A stretch of 42,536 nt of DNA from Spirochaetaceae bacterium (lineage in GTDB: Bacteria > Spirochaetota > Spirochaetia > SZUA-6 > Bin103). Location: assembly GCA_028820215.1 (NCBI GenBank), contig JAPPKD010000241.1:1-42536 (forward strand). Direction: 5' to 3'. Of this stretch, positions 8,551 to 15,512 are shown one piece after another; the stretch's first letter is position 1, and each line of letters starts with the position of its first letter. A model generated the notes under the pieces. That model was not told the origin of the DNA and did no database searches. It worked only from the letters and a program-made list of their open reading frames with translations. The translations under genes were made by a program, and so were the position numbers.

Positions 8551-9345
8551 ATGATCACCAGGATCAACTGGCGGGATCACGCGCCGCACGTGTCCAAGCG
8601 CAACGTGCTGGTCGGAAACCTGCTGGGCCCCGCCGGCGGCAGCGCGGCGACGATCGGCGCACACGTGCTGGGGCAGTTGCAGCTTGTGGCGCGCCACGCC
8701 ATGCAGTCGGGTCAGACCGGCGACTACCACGTGCACGCCGACCAAGAGCAGATCTACTTCTTCCTGCGCGGCGCCGGGAAGATGCACGTGGACGAGGAGA
8801 TCCATCCGGTGCGCGCGGGCGACCTGATCTGCCTGCCGGCCACCTGTTACCACCAGCTCATCAACGACGGCGGCGATTGGATCGAGCATCTGCTGATCGC
8901 CGGCGCCCGCCTTCCGGAGCGGCAGCGGGCCGCGAACGCGGAGGCGATCGCAGCCAACGGGCCGGCCGGCGCCAAGCTGCCGATCGCGTGCCGCTCCTGG
9001 CTGGACGTCTCGCCGGTGCGGTCATCGACCGGGGCGCTGTTTGCCTGGCGCGCGTTCGCCCGCAAGGCGGAGGGCGCGGCGTTCGCGGACGCGCCCCTGG
9101 ACACCGTGCAGGAGATCGCCATGCAGCGCCTGCACCCCCGCCACGCGACCGAGGCGTGGAGCGATCCGCAGAGCGAGCGCGTCTACTACGTCACCGGCGG
9201 ATCGGGCGAGCTCAGTGCCGGCTTCGCGCGTGAGCCGATGCGCGAGGGCGATGCCATCCACCTGCCGGCCGGGATCGAGCACAGCGTCAGCAATCCACAC
9301 GACGACTGGCTGGAGTACCTGACCATCGTCGGCGTGCCGGACTGA
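8551..9345 (+). CDS. Double-cupin protein
   Basis: A 264-residue bicupin. The first cupin (about 40-125) has TGDYHVHADQEQIYFFLRGAG, supplying the metal-binding His/His/Glu set of motif 1, and AGDLICLPATCYHQLIN as motif 2. The second (about 175-262) has SERVYYVTGGSGEL and EGDAIHLPAGIEHSVSN. The first site looks metal-competent; the second lacks the clear HxH of motif 1. Bicupins include dioxygenases, decarboxylases and isomerases of sugars, so no reaction can be assigned. It diverges from the racemase-family gene, suggesting a shared pathway. It converges on the GNAT gene, with a hairpin spanning both ends. Confidence 0.85.
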   Translation: MITRINWRDHAPHVSKRNVLVGNLLGPAGGSAATIGAHVLGQLQLVARHAMQSGQTGDYHVHADQEQIYFFLRGAGKMHVDEEIHPVRAGDLICLPATCYHQLINDGGDWIEHLLIAGARLPERQRAANAEAIAANGPAGAKLPIACRSWLDVSPVRSSTGALFAWRAFARKAEGAAFADAPLDTVQEIAMQRLHPRHATEAWSDPQSERVYYVTGGSGELSAGFAREPMREGDAIHLPAGIEHSVSNPHDDWLEYLTIVGVPD

Positions 9346-9370
9346 GCCCCCGCCCGGCCGGTTCAGTCCG
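9338..9370. terminator. Bidirectional hairpin between convergent genes
   Basis: CGGACTGA (9,338-9,345) and TCAGTCCG (9,363-9,370) form a perfect 8-bp stem around a 17-base GC-rich loop. Each arm contains the stop codon of one gene (cupin on plus, GNAT on minus), so one structure serves both. No T-tract follows, so it may act as a 3'-end stabiliser rather than a true intrinsic terminator. Confidence 0.5.
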
Positions 9371-10220
9371 TCGCCGACTTCCTGCTCGGCGTGAAGAACA
9401 GCAGCGTGCCGATCTGCGCGTAGCCAACCGAGGCGTACAGCTTGGCGCCGGTGTGGGAGGCGAGCAGCACGGCCAGCACCGTTCCGGCCGCGCGGTCGTC
9501 GCGGAGCAGCCGGCACAGCATGGCGCGGGCGATCCCGCGGCGCCGATAGGCCGGGGCGACGTACATGTTCTGGCACCAGGTCGCGTCGCCGACGGCGATG
9601 CTGCCGACCCAGCCGATGATGGCGCCGCCGGCCATCGCCACGTACTGACGCTGCGGCGATTCCTCGCCCAGGTGCTCGGGCAGGATCTGCCGGCTGCGTG
9701 CCGCCTTGGCCAGCCGGTCGGCCAGCGCCTCGGTCCGCACGCGGCGGATGACGGCCGGCGCGGCGACACGGGGAATGCGCCGCAGGCGGTGGATCATGAA
9801 CGGCTCGGTGCCGCCCAGCCGGTAGCCGAGCCCCTTGAAGCCTTCGCGGAGCGGCTGGTCCGGCTCGCCCGTGGCGTGGATGGCGCACACGCTGTAGCCG
9901 CCGCGCGTCCCGGTGGATCGGCACGTGCGCGCGCGCTCGCGCCATGGCGAGCCCTCGGCGGCGGCGTGCACGTGCTCCGGCGTCAGGCCGTGGCTGACCC
10001 ACTCCTCCTTCCGGTAGGTGCCGGTCCGCCGGTCGGCGTCGCGCAACACCCAGAGCGTTCCGTCGGTGGATCCGGTCCCGTTTGGGGAGAGGCTCTCCGC
10101 CACATACGGGTGGGTGAAGCTGCGCGCGAACGAGAAGCCGCGCGCGAACACCTCGATCGCCCGCTCGAACTCGTCCTGCGCCACGGTCTCGCGCCGAGGT
10201 TCGATAACGGAGGCCATCAC
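9363..10220 (-). CDS. GNAT-family N-acetyltransferase
   Basis: A 285-residue protein whose C-terminal part (about 190-285) is a GNAT domain: motif A is MYVAPAYRRRGIARAMLCRL, with the R/Q-x-x-G-x-G/A acetyl-CoA loop, and motif B follows (LASHTGAKLYASVGY). The N-terminal 150 residues, with a WVLRDADRRTGTYRKEEW segment, look like a second, degenerate GNAT fold, giving a tandem arrangement. Start: GTG 10,220 or ATG 10,217, both behind a GAGAG element. It lies 19 bases after the glycosidase-like gene and is the last gene of that operon. The acyl acceptor is unknown. Confidence 0.8.
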   Translation of the reverse strand: MMASVIEPRRETVAQDEFERAIEVFARGFSFARSFTHPYVAESLSPNGTGSTDGTLWVLRDADRRTGTYRKEEWVSHGLTPEHVHAAAEGSPWRERARTCRSTGTRGGYSVCAIHATGEPDQPLREGFKGLGYRLGGTEPFMIHRLRRIPRVAAPAVIRRVRTEALADRLAKAARSRQILPEHLGEESPQRQYVAMAGGAIIGWVGSIAVGDATWCQNMYVAPAYRRRGIARAMLCRLLRDDRAAGTVLAVLLASHTGAKLYASVGYAQIGTLLFFTPSRKSATD

Positions 10221-10239
10221 ACTCTCACGATCGCCACGT

Positions 10240-11766
10240 TCAGCGGATCTGGAACGCGAACAGCGAGCAGTCGCGCATGACGAACCGGAGCGCCACCCAG
10301 CGGCCGGCCAGCTCGCCGATGGAGCGGCCGCCGCGCCAGCGGATCCCGGCGTCCAGGTGGTCGCCCGCGACCGGTTGGCACGCGTCGGCGCCGAAGCCGG
10401 GAAGCGGCGCGCCGATCCCCCAGTCCCAGAAGAGCTGCCGGCGCGGGATCCCGTGGCGCTCTATCGAGTCCAGGACCTCGCAGCGCAGGAACCCGTCCGG
10501 GCCGGTGCGGGCGTTGACGTGCAGCGACGTGCCCTGCTCGAAGCGCAGCAGGCGGGTGACCACCTCGCCGGTCTCCGCCCCGGCGTCGTAGGACACGTAG
10601 CGGTCCCGGCGCAGCGTGGCGATGCCGATGCCGGCGCCGCGCGGCCCGTCCCACGGGAACAGCTCGTCGTTGATCTCGTGCGGGTAGGCGCGGCCACCGT
10701 AGTAGATCCAGTGCTCGTCGCCCACGTCGATCGGGCCGCCCGCGTTGAGGTCGAGCATCTGCCCGTCCCAGGAGCCTGCCGGACCGCAGGGGATGAAGGT
10801 CCGGCGGCCGCCGGCGCGCCACCACAGCTCGCCGTCACGGCTGGAGATGAGCTGCAGGTCGCGCATCAGCGGCTGCGTCGGGTTGTCCGGATCGGAGTGG
10901 TAGATCTCCAGCAGGCCCAGATACATCCCCTGGTGGGTCCAGCCGCCCTGCCGGTAGAACTGCACGTCGCGCGGATCCCGGTCGTCGGGGAGCAGGCAGT
11001 TGACCGGCCGCGTCCAGGCGCGGAAGTCGTTGCTGAAGCTGATGCCGCGCACGCGTGACATCACGCCCTGATCGCCCACGGCGTCGGGGCGGATCTGGTG
11101 TCGCTTGGTGAAGGCGATGAACCGCCGCCGCAACGGGTCGTACATGCAGGCGTTAGCGTCGCTCATGCGCGGATCGTCGTTGCGCCGGGTGAGCACCGGC
11201 GGCTGCGCCGTGGGCCAGTGGATACCGTCGGGCGAGGAGATCGCATAGTACCCGTAGCCGGTCTGGAAACGTTCCCGCGCGGCGTCGCTCAAGGGTACCT
11301 CGAACGTGAGCATCCGGTACCGCTCGTCGGGCGGTGCGCCGGGATCGGGCATGATCGACCCGCCGCCGAACTTCCATTCATCCCGTCTGGCCAGCTCCGG
11401 ATGCTGGGTCCAGTAGACGACGTTGGTCCGCTGGCCATCGATGCGGTAGCGGTCGAACAGCGGCTTGCGCCAGGTGAGCCCGTCCGCGGACTCGGCATAG
11501 GCAAGGGCGCCGGTGCCGCTCAGATACCAGGCGCGGAACCTGCCGTCCGGCTCGCGCAGCACGGTGCCATGCAGCACGGCGTAGTCGTTCTCGTACGGCA
11601 GGTCGCCGCGGATGACCGGGTTGGCGGGATGCTTGACCGGCTCGTGCAGGCGCTTGCCCACGCCGCGGGTGCGCTGCACCAGCGCGTCGTCGACGAACAG
11701 GTGCCGCTCGTTTCCGATCGAGCACTTGTAGTGGTCCTCGAAGGGCCATGTCAGCGTCTTGCCCAT
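10240..11766 (-). CDS. Five-bladed-propeller glycosidase-like protein (GH32/43-like)
   Basis: A 508-residue protein starting at ATG 11,766 (MGKTLTWPFEDHYKCSIG). Blade-like repeats are visible: RHLFVDDALVQ, GRFRAWYLSGTGALAYAESADGLTWRK, YGYYAISSPDGIHW, HWIYYGGRAYPHEINDEL, and a C-terminal beta-sandwich-like part. The 'SaDGl.W' pattern is typical of GH32/GH43/GH130-like propeller proteins. I cannot pin the three catalytic acids, so enzyme or sugar-binding role is open. No signal peptide is seen, so it is probably cytoplasmic. It lies 26 bases after the amidohydrolase gene and 19 before the GNAT gene, within one operon. Confidence 0.7.
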   Translation of the reverse strand: MGKTLTWPFEDHYKCSIGNERHLFVDDALVQRTRGVGKRLHEPVKHPANPVIRGDLPYENDYAVLHGTVLREPDGRFRAWYLSGTGALAYAESADGLTWRKPLFDRYRIDGQRTNVVYWTQHPELARRDEWKFGGGSIMPDPGAPPDERYRMLTFEVPLSDAARERFQTGYGYYAISSPDGIHWPTAQPPVLTRRNDDPRMSDANACMYDPLRRRFIAFTKRHQIRPDAVGDQGVMSRVRGISFSNDFRAWTRPVNCLLPDDRDPRDVQFYRQGGWTHQGMYLGLLEIYHSDPDNPTQPLMRDLQLISSRDGELWWRAGGRRTFIPCGPAGSWDGQMLDLNAGGPIDVGDEHWIYYGGRAYPHEINDELFPWDGPRGAGIGIATLRRDRYVSYDAGAETGEVVTRLLRFEQGTSLHVNARTGPDGFLRCEVLDSIERHGIPRRQLFWDWGIGAPLPGFGADACQPVAGDHLDAGIRWRGGRSIGELAGRWVALRFVMRDCSLFAFQIR

Positions 11767-11792
11767 TTTGTCACCTCCGGTCCCTCGCGCGC

Positions 11793-13319
11793 TCACGGAT
11801 CGGCCGTGCGGATCCAGCCCCAGAACAGGTTGTCGCGCTGGTGGCCGGCGGCCAGGTACTCGTCCTTCAGGCGCGACAGGTCGTCTCCGGCGTAGTCGGC
11901 GTCCGGGCGTCCGGCCGCGTCCAGCCCGATGCCGTACTGGCGGGCGGCGTTGCCTCCGAAGATCGCGGACTTGACGGGCCCGTCCGCTGGCCCGAGCGGC
12001 TCGAAGCCGTGCTTCTCCTGCAGGTCGGCCGGGATCTCGATGCGGCGCAGCGCCTCGATCTGCCACTGCGGGGAGCCGAACCAGATCGAGTCGGTGCCCC
12101 ACAGCACGTGATCGGCGCCGAGCCCCTTGATCAGCTTGCCGAGCATGGCCGCCGCCAGCCGCGGCTCGCTCACCGCCAGCGCTCCGAACGACAAGCCGAC
12201 GTCGGCGTACACGTTCGAGACGCCGTACCGTTGCGGGATCTCCGCCAGCTCGTCGATCCACGGCAGCCGGCCGGTTGCCTCGAACTCCGCCACGACCGGC
12301 GGCAGGTCGCGCCACATGCGCAAGGCGGCGTGGTAGATGTGGAAGTTGAGCTCCGGCCAGTCGCGAGCCGCCTTGCCCACGTCCTCGACGGTGGCGTGAC
12401 GCCAAGTCGGGATGCGCTCGTAGTCGGCCGGGAGCACCCCCTTGTGGACGCAGATGTTGCGCACGCCGTGGCGCGCGGCTTTCTCGTAGCTGGGATAGGT
12501 GAGGTCCTCGTCGTCCATCCGCCACGGGTGCTCGAAGGTCGGGCTCACGCCCAGCACGTCGCCCATCGTGTATCCCTTCCAGGCGTCCACCTTCAGCTCG
12601 GTGGCGGCCCGGTCCATGGCCGGCAAGTACTGCGGCACGCTCGGCCAGATCACGCCGTGCGCGAACATGCGCCGCGTGCCCGCCAGCCGGTTCACCAGGT
12701 TGCGGGTCGCCACCATCTGGTCGTCCGACAGCAGCATCTTGTGCGGATCGACCGACGGCGAGGTGGACAGCAGCGCCAGGGTGGTGTCGCTGTCGAAGAA
12801 CATGTCCTTCAGGTAGTGGTCGAACTTGTAGTACTTGAGGTCCAGATCCTGGCCGACCAGGTCGGGGTTCCATGGCTTGCTGCCGAACAGGTCGCCGCGC
12901 GCGGCGGCGCGCAGCCAGAGCTGTCCCTCCCAGCGGTAGTCGTCGTGCACGTGGTGGGTGTGCACGTCGAAAATGAACTGTCCGCGGGTGGCTTCGCGCC
13001 GCTCCTCGGCGGCGGCGCGGTCGGCAGCCTCCACCGGGGCGACGTCGTAGAGCTCGCCGTACACCTGGTTCATGGCCAGGAACGCGGCCGCCATGCCGCT
13101 CTGCGAGCGCAGGTAGCATCCGCGCGCGATGCCCTGGCGGCGGGCGCGGCCGTCGGCGTCGCGCTGCAGCAGCCACTCGACCTGCGCCTGGCGGCGCGTC
13201 TGCGCGGGCGGCAGGCACTCGCCGCTCGACACCACCTGCGTGGGGACCGGGCACTCCACCGAATTGCGGAAGGCGCGCTGCAGCCCGCGGAGCTGTGCGC
13301 CGCGCAGCCACATGGACAT
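11793..13319 (-). CDS. Amidohydrolase family 2 (metal-dependent hydrolase)
   Basis: A 508-residue protein with the amidohydrolase-2 TIM-barrel signature: HxH metal motif D118-V-H120-T-H122-H, VHKG near H292, H327 in FHIYH, and D410 in LWGTDSIWFG. It ends with the FGGNAARQYGI helix characteristic of the family. Members include decarboxylases (ACMSD-like) and lactone or sugar-acid hydrolases. The roughly 110-residue N-terminal extension, with a Cys/Pro-rich stretch, is longer than usual. Its ATG overlaps the stop of the preceding small gene by four bases. The neighbouring propeller glycosidase-like gene suggests carbohydrate breakdown, but that is inference. Confidence 0.85.
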   Translation of the reverse strand: MSMWLRGAQLRGLQRAFRNSVECPVPTQVVSSGECLPPAQTRRQAQVEWLLQRDADGRARRQGIARGCYLRSQSGMAAAFLAMNQVYGELYDVAPVEAADRAAAEERREATRGQFIFDVHTHHVHDDYRWEGQLWLRAAARGDLFGSKPWNPDLVGQDLDLKYYKFDHYLKDMFFDSDTTLALLSTSPSVDPHKMLLSDDQMVATRNLVNRLAGTRRMFAHGVIWPSVPQYLPAMDRAATELKVDAWKGYTMGDVLGVSPTFEHPWRMDDEDLTYPSYEKAARHGVRNICVHKGVLPADYERIPTWRHATVEDVGKAARDWPELNFHIYHAALRMWRDLPPVVAEFEATGRLPWIDELAEIPQRYGVSNVYADVGLSFGALAVSEPRLAAAMLGKLIKGLGADHVLWGTDSIWFGSPQWQIEALRRIEIPADLQEKHGFEPLGPADGPVKSAIFGGNAARQYGIGLDAAGRPDADYAGDDLSRLKDEYLAAGHQRDNLFWGWIRTADP

Positions 13320-13690
13320 CAGGCCGCTCCGTTGCGGGCGGAAGCCGTGCAGAGAGGACAGTACCCGCCGCTGATGCCGTCGGGCCGCGGGTGGCAGTCG
13401 TTGTCGAGCGTTCCCGCGTCCCCGTCCAGATCATGCCAAAGCCGGCACTCGCGCTCGAAGGCGTCGCGGTCCGAGTCCGCATGCTCGAACCAGAAGACCC
13501 GATAGCCGGGTCCGACCCAGCGGGCCAGGGCCGATCCCAGGCTCTCGCCGCGCTGCGTGCGCCCCACGAGGCCGCGGTAGTGGGCGTACGCCGGGGTCGT
13601 CTCGATGCGGCGCAGCAGGAAGACCGCGGGCCGCGGATCGCCGACCACGGCGTCGATCACGCTGGAGGAGAGCTGGAACGGCCCCTCCAC
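13319..13690 (-). CDS. Small GIY-YIG-like protein with C-terminal CPLC
   Basis: A 123-residue protein starting at GTG 13,690. The order VFLLRR, HYRGLVGRT, FWFEHADSDRDAFERECRLWHD, LDNDCHPRPDG, GGYCPLC resembles small GIY-YIG-fold proteins, which have a 'YV.GRsd' loop, an 'F.kEC.LyHdf' helix, and 'LDN..HP' before a terminal Cys pair. Whether it is a nuclease is uncertain, since the first strand tyrosines are not obvious. It is sandwiched between the SDR and the amidohydrolase: it starts seven bases after the SDR stop and its own stop overlaps the next ATG, so it is clearly translated as part of the operon. Confidence 0.55.
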   Translation of the reverse strand: MEGPFQLSSSVIDAVVGDPRPAVFLLRRIETTPAYAHYRGLVGRTQRGESLGSALARWVGPGYRVFWFEHADSDRDAFERECRLWHDLDGDAGTLDNDCHPRPDGISGGYCPLCTASARNGAA

Positions 13691-13696
13691 GCCGGC

Positions 13697-14407
13697 TCAG
13701 GCCAGTCCGTAGACGGGGATGGCCGCGCCGTGGACCGCCGCGGCGGCGTCCGAGGCCAGGAACACGATCACGTTGGCCAGCTCCCGCGGCGCCACCCACG
13801 CCGCCGGGTCGGACTTGGGCATCGCCTTCCGGTTGGCGGGCGTGTCGATGATGCTCGGCAACACGGCGTTGACGTTGACGCCGTCGCGCTTCAGCTCCTC
13901 CGACAGCGACTGCGTCAGGGCCAGGACCGCCGCCTTGGTGGCGCCGTACACGCCGTTGCCGGCCTCGCCGCGCAGCGCCGCGCGGGCGGACACGTTGACG
14001 ATCGCACCTCCGCATGCGGCTACCAGCGCCGGCGCCGCCGCCCGGCACATGGCGAAGGTGGTGCGGAGATTGAGGTCCAGGAGGTGCTCCAGGGTGGCGT
14101 CGTCCGCGTCCGCGACCTTCGTCCACCGGTAGCCGCCGGCCAGGTTGACCACCGCCTGCAATGCTCCGGACGGGACCTGACGGATGAGCGCCTCCACGTC
14201 GGCCGCCGCTCGCACGTCGCAGCGGTGCAGCTCAACGCGGTCGGAGGCGTCCGCGAACCGGCGCCGGAACGGGGCCACCTCGCCTTCCGCCACGTAGGTC
14301 ACCAGCACCCGAGCACCGGCCTCCAGGAAGCCCCGGACGACCGAGCCGCCGAGCGCGCCGGTGCCGCCGGTGACGATGACGGTGCGGCCGGCGAAGTCGA
14401 TGCGCAT
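13697..14407 (-). CDS. Short-chain dehydrogenase/reductase
   Basis: A 236-residue classical SDR. It has the nucleotide-binding VIVTGGTGALGG (TGxxxGxG) near residue 10, CDV after the third strand, NLAG in place of NNAG, a catalytic Ser in IVNVSARAA, and Y-x-x-x-K in GVYGATKAA. VNAVLPSIIDTP and FLASDAA follow, as in typical C-terminal halves. It probably oxidises a sugar or polyol alcohol with NAD(P). I chose ATG 14,407 (MRIDFAG), preceded by an AAGAGGA element; the frame is open further upstream, but that stretch encodes the end of the aldolase remnant in another frame. Confidence 0.9.
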   Translation of the reverse strand: MRIDFAGRTVIVTGGTGALGGSVVRGFLEAGARVLVTYVAEGEVAPFRRRFADASDRVELHRCDVRAAADVEALIRQVPSGALQAVVNLAGGYRWTKVADADDATLEHLLDLNLRTTFAMCRAAAPALVAACGGAIVNVSARAALRGEAGNGVYGATKAAVLALTQSLSEELKRDGVNVNAVLPSIIDTPANRKAMPKSDPAAWVAPRELANVIVFLASDAAAAVHGAAIPVYGLA

Positions 14408-14423
14408 GGGTGGCCGGTCCTCT

Positions 14424-14594
14424 TCAGTCCAGCCGCAGGAGCGTCGGCGTGTGCCCGGCCATCCAGGCGCGGAGCTCACGGACGTGCTCGGGAGTGACGG
14501 ACGGGTAGGGGTCGCGCACGCGGAAGCGGTCGTCGTGCGCCCACGGCACCGGCGGACCGGCCCACATGCCGTTGAGGCTCTCGCGCGTCAGCAC
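14424..14594 (-). pseudogene. Deleted dihydrodipicolinate-synthase-family remnant
   Basis: A 56-codon frame read from GTG 14,594. The first 20 residues, LTRESLNGMWAGPPVPWAHD, match the start of DapA-family aldolases/dehydratases ('l.G.waa.ptPfd'). The rest, DPYPSVTPEHVRELRAWMAG, resembles the C-terminal helix of the same type of protein. The whole roughly 250-residue barrel between them is missing, so an in-frame internal deletion is the simplest reading. ATG 14,603 is another start, but the promoter geometry (-10 hexamer at 14,602-14,607) places the transcript start at GTG 14,594. It may now serve only as a leader ORF for the downstream SDR operon. Confidence 0.4.
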
Positions 14595-14601
14595 GCGGTC
14601 C

Positions 14602-14629
14602 ATCGTAGGGCGGCGGCCCGGCCTGTCAA
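14602..14629 (-). promoter_or_regulatory. Sigma-70 promoter for the minus-strand operon
   Basis: On the minus strand a perfect TTGACA (14,629-14,624) is followed after 16 bases by TACGAT (14,607-14,602). The predicted start of transcription, 7 to 8 bases on, is at the GTG of the aldolase remnant, so the mRNA would be leaderless. It drives the operon running down to 9,363. Confidence 0.6.
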
Positions 14630-14643
14630 GGCCGGCGAGCGGC

Positions 14644-14649
14644 TATAAT
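14644..14649 (+). promoter_or_regulatory. TATAAT element, leaderless start of MNT-HEPN operon
   Basis: A perfect TATAAT ends seven bases before GTG 14,657, with no Shine-Dalgarno sequence between. GTCAAGGCCG, also found before the -10 element at 33,221, lies upstream at 14,625-14,634. It is back-to-back with the minus-strand promoter just to the left. Confidence 0.6.
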
Positions 14650-14656
14650 CCGAGCC

Positions 14657-15046
14657 GTGGCCGAGCAGTTCGGGGTCGATCTGGATCGGGTGCGGGCATT
14701 CCTCGCCGACAAGGAGGAGCGCCGCCGCGCGCGCGTCGACGCGCGCTTCGCCCGGGCCACCCGCGACGCGGGGGCGATCATCGCTGAGATCGCAGCGCAG
14801 GTGAACCCGCGCCGGATCTACCAATGGGGATCCTTGCTCGACCGCGAGCGCTTCAGCGAGATTTCGGACATCGACATAGCGGTCGAGGGGCTGGCCGGAC
14901 CCGAGGAGTTCTTTGCGGCGCTCGGCATCGCCATCGAGGGAACGGGCTTGCCCGTCGACGTCGTCGAGCTGGAAAAGGTCCCGGCCGACGTCGCCGAGCG
15001 CATCCGTGCGCGGGGCGCGCTGGTCCATGAGCGACGCGATTCGTGA
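14657..15046 (+). CDS. mntA: MNT-family nucleotidyltransferase, HEPN antitoxin
   Basis: A 129-residue minimal nucleotidyltransferase starting at GTG 14,657. The core is YQWGSLLDRERFSEISDIDIAV: the GS loop and the D-x-D metal pair of the polymerase-beta fold, near residues 58-74. The third strand carries another Asp in LPVDVVEL. MNT proteins paired with HEPN toxins are type VII antitoxins, and the studied Shewanella MntA adds AMP to a toxin tyrosine. It overlaps the HEPN gene by 20 bases, the usual coupling. The N-terminal 50 residues form a charged helix (ADKEERRRARVDARFARATR) not seen in the shortest MNTs. Confidence in family is high; modification of this partner is untested. Confidence 0.85.
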   Translation: MAEQFGVDLDRVRAFLADKEERRRARVDARFARATRDAGAIIAEIAAQVNPRRIYQWGSLLDRERFSEISDIDIAVEGLAGPEEFFAALGIAIEGTGLPVDVVELEKVPADVAERIRARGALVHERRDS

Positions 15047-15509
15047 GCTCGCCGCGCTGATCCGGGCGCACCGGCAACGGCTCGTGGTGGTTCACCGATC
15101 GCTTGAGAGCGCGCTCCAAAACGAGATCGTACAGCTCGGCAAGACGCCGATGTCGGCGCTCATCGTCGCGGGCATCCTGGAGAACTACTACACGTGCCTT
15201 GAGACGATCTTCCAGAGGATTTCCCAACACTTCGACAACAACCTCGACCCTGAACGTTGGCACAGCGACCTGCTGCAGCAGATGACGCTGGAGATCGACG
15301 GCGTGCGGGCAGCAGCCGTGTCGCCGGCGGCGTTTTCACCGCTCTTCGAGCTGCTGAAGTTCCGGCACTTCAAACGCTACTACTTCGAGCTGGAGTACGA
15401 CTGGGACCGCCTGGACTTCCTGGTCGCCAAGCTCTTCCAGGCGCACCCGCTGGTCCTGCGCGATCTGGAGCGGTTCGAGCGCTTCATGAGCGCGTTGAAG
15501 GAGTCGTAG
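15027..15509 (+). CDS. hepT: HEPN-domain (HepT-like) toxin with altered motif
   Basis: A 160-residue all-alpha protein starting at ATG 15,027 inside the end of mntA. Its helices (IVAGILENYYTCLETIFQRI; FELLKFRHFKRYYFELEYDW; LRDLERFERFMSALKE) follow the larger HepT-like family, where the catalytic RNase motif is RX4HXY within 'FRHffRHaYgyeLdw'. Here the same place reads R113-H-F-K-R-Y118-Y-F: the expected His is Tyr (TAC, one base from CAC) and the modified Tyr is Phe. It may therefore be an inactive or differently working toxin. It lies three bases before the MutS-like gene and is probably cotranscribed with it. Confidence 0.75.
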   Translation: MSDAIRELAALIRAHRQRLVVVHRSLESALQNEIVQLGKTPMSALIVAGILENYYTCLETIFQRISQHFDNNLDPERWHSDLLQQMTLEIDGVRAAAVSPAAFSPLFELLKFRHFKRYYFELEYDWDRLDFLVAKLFQAHPLVLRDLERFERFMSALKES

Positions 15510-15512
15510 ACG

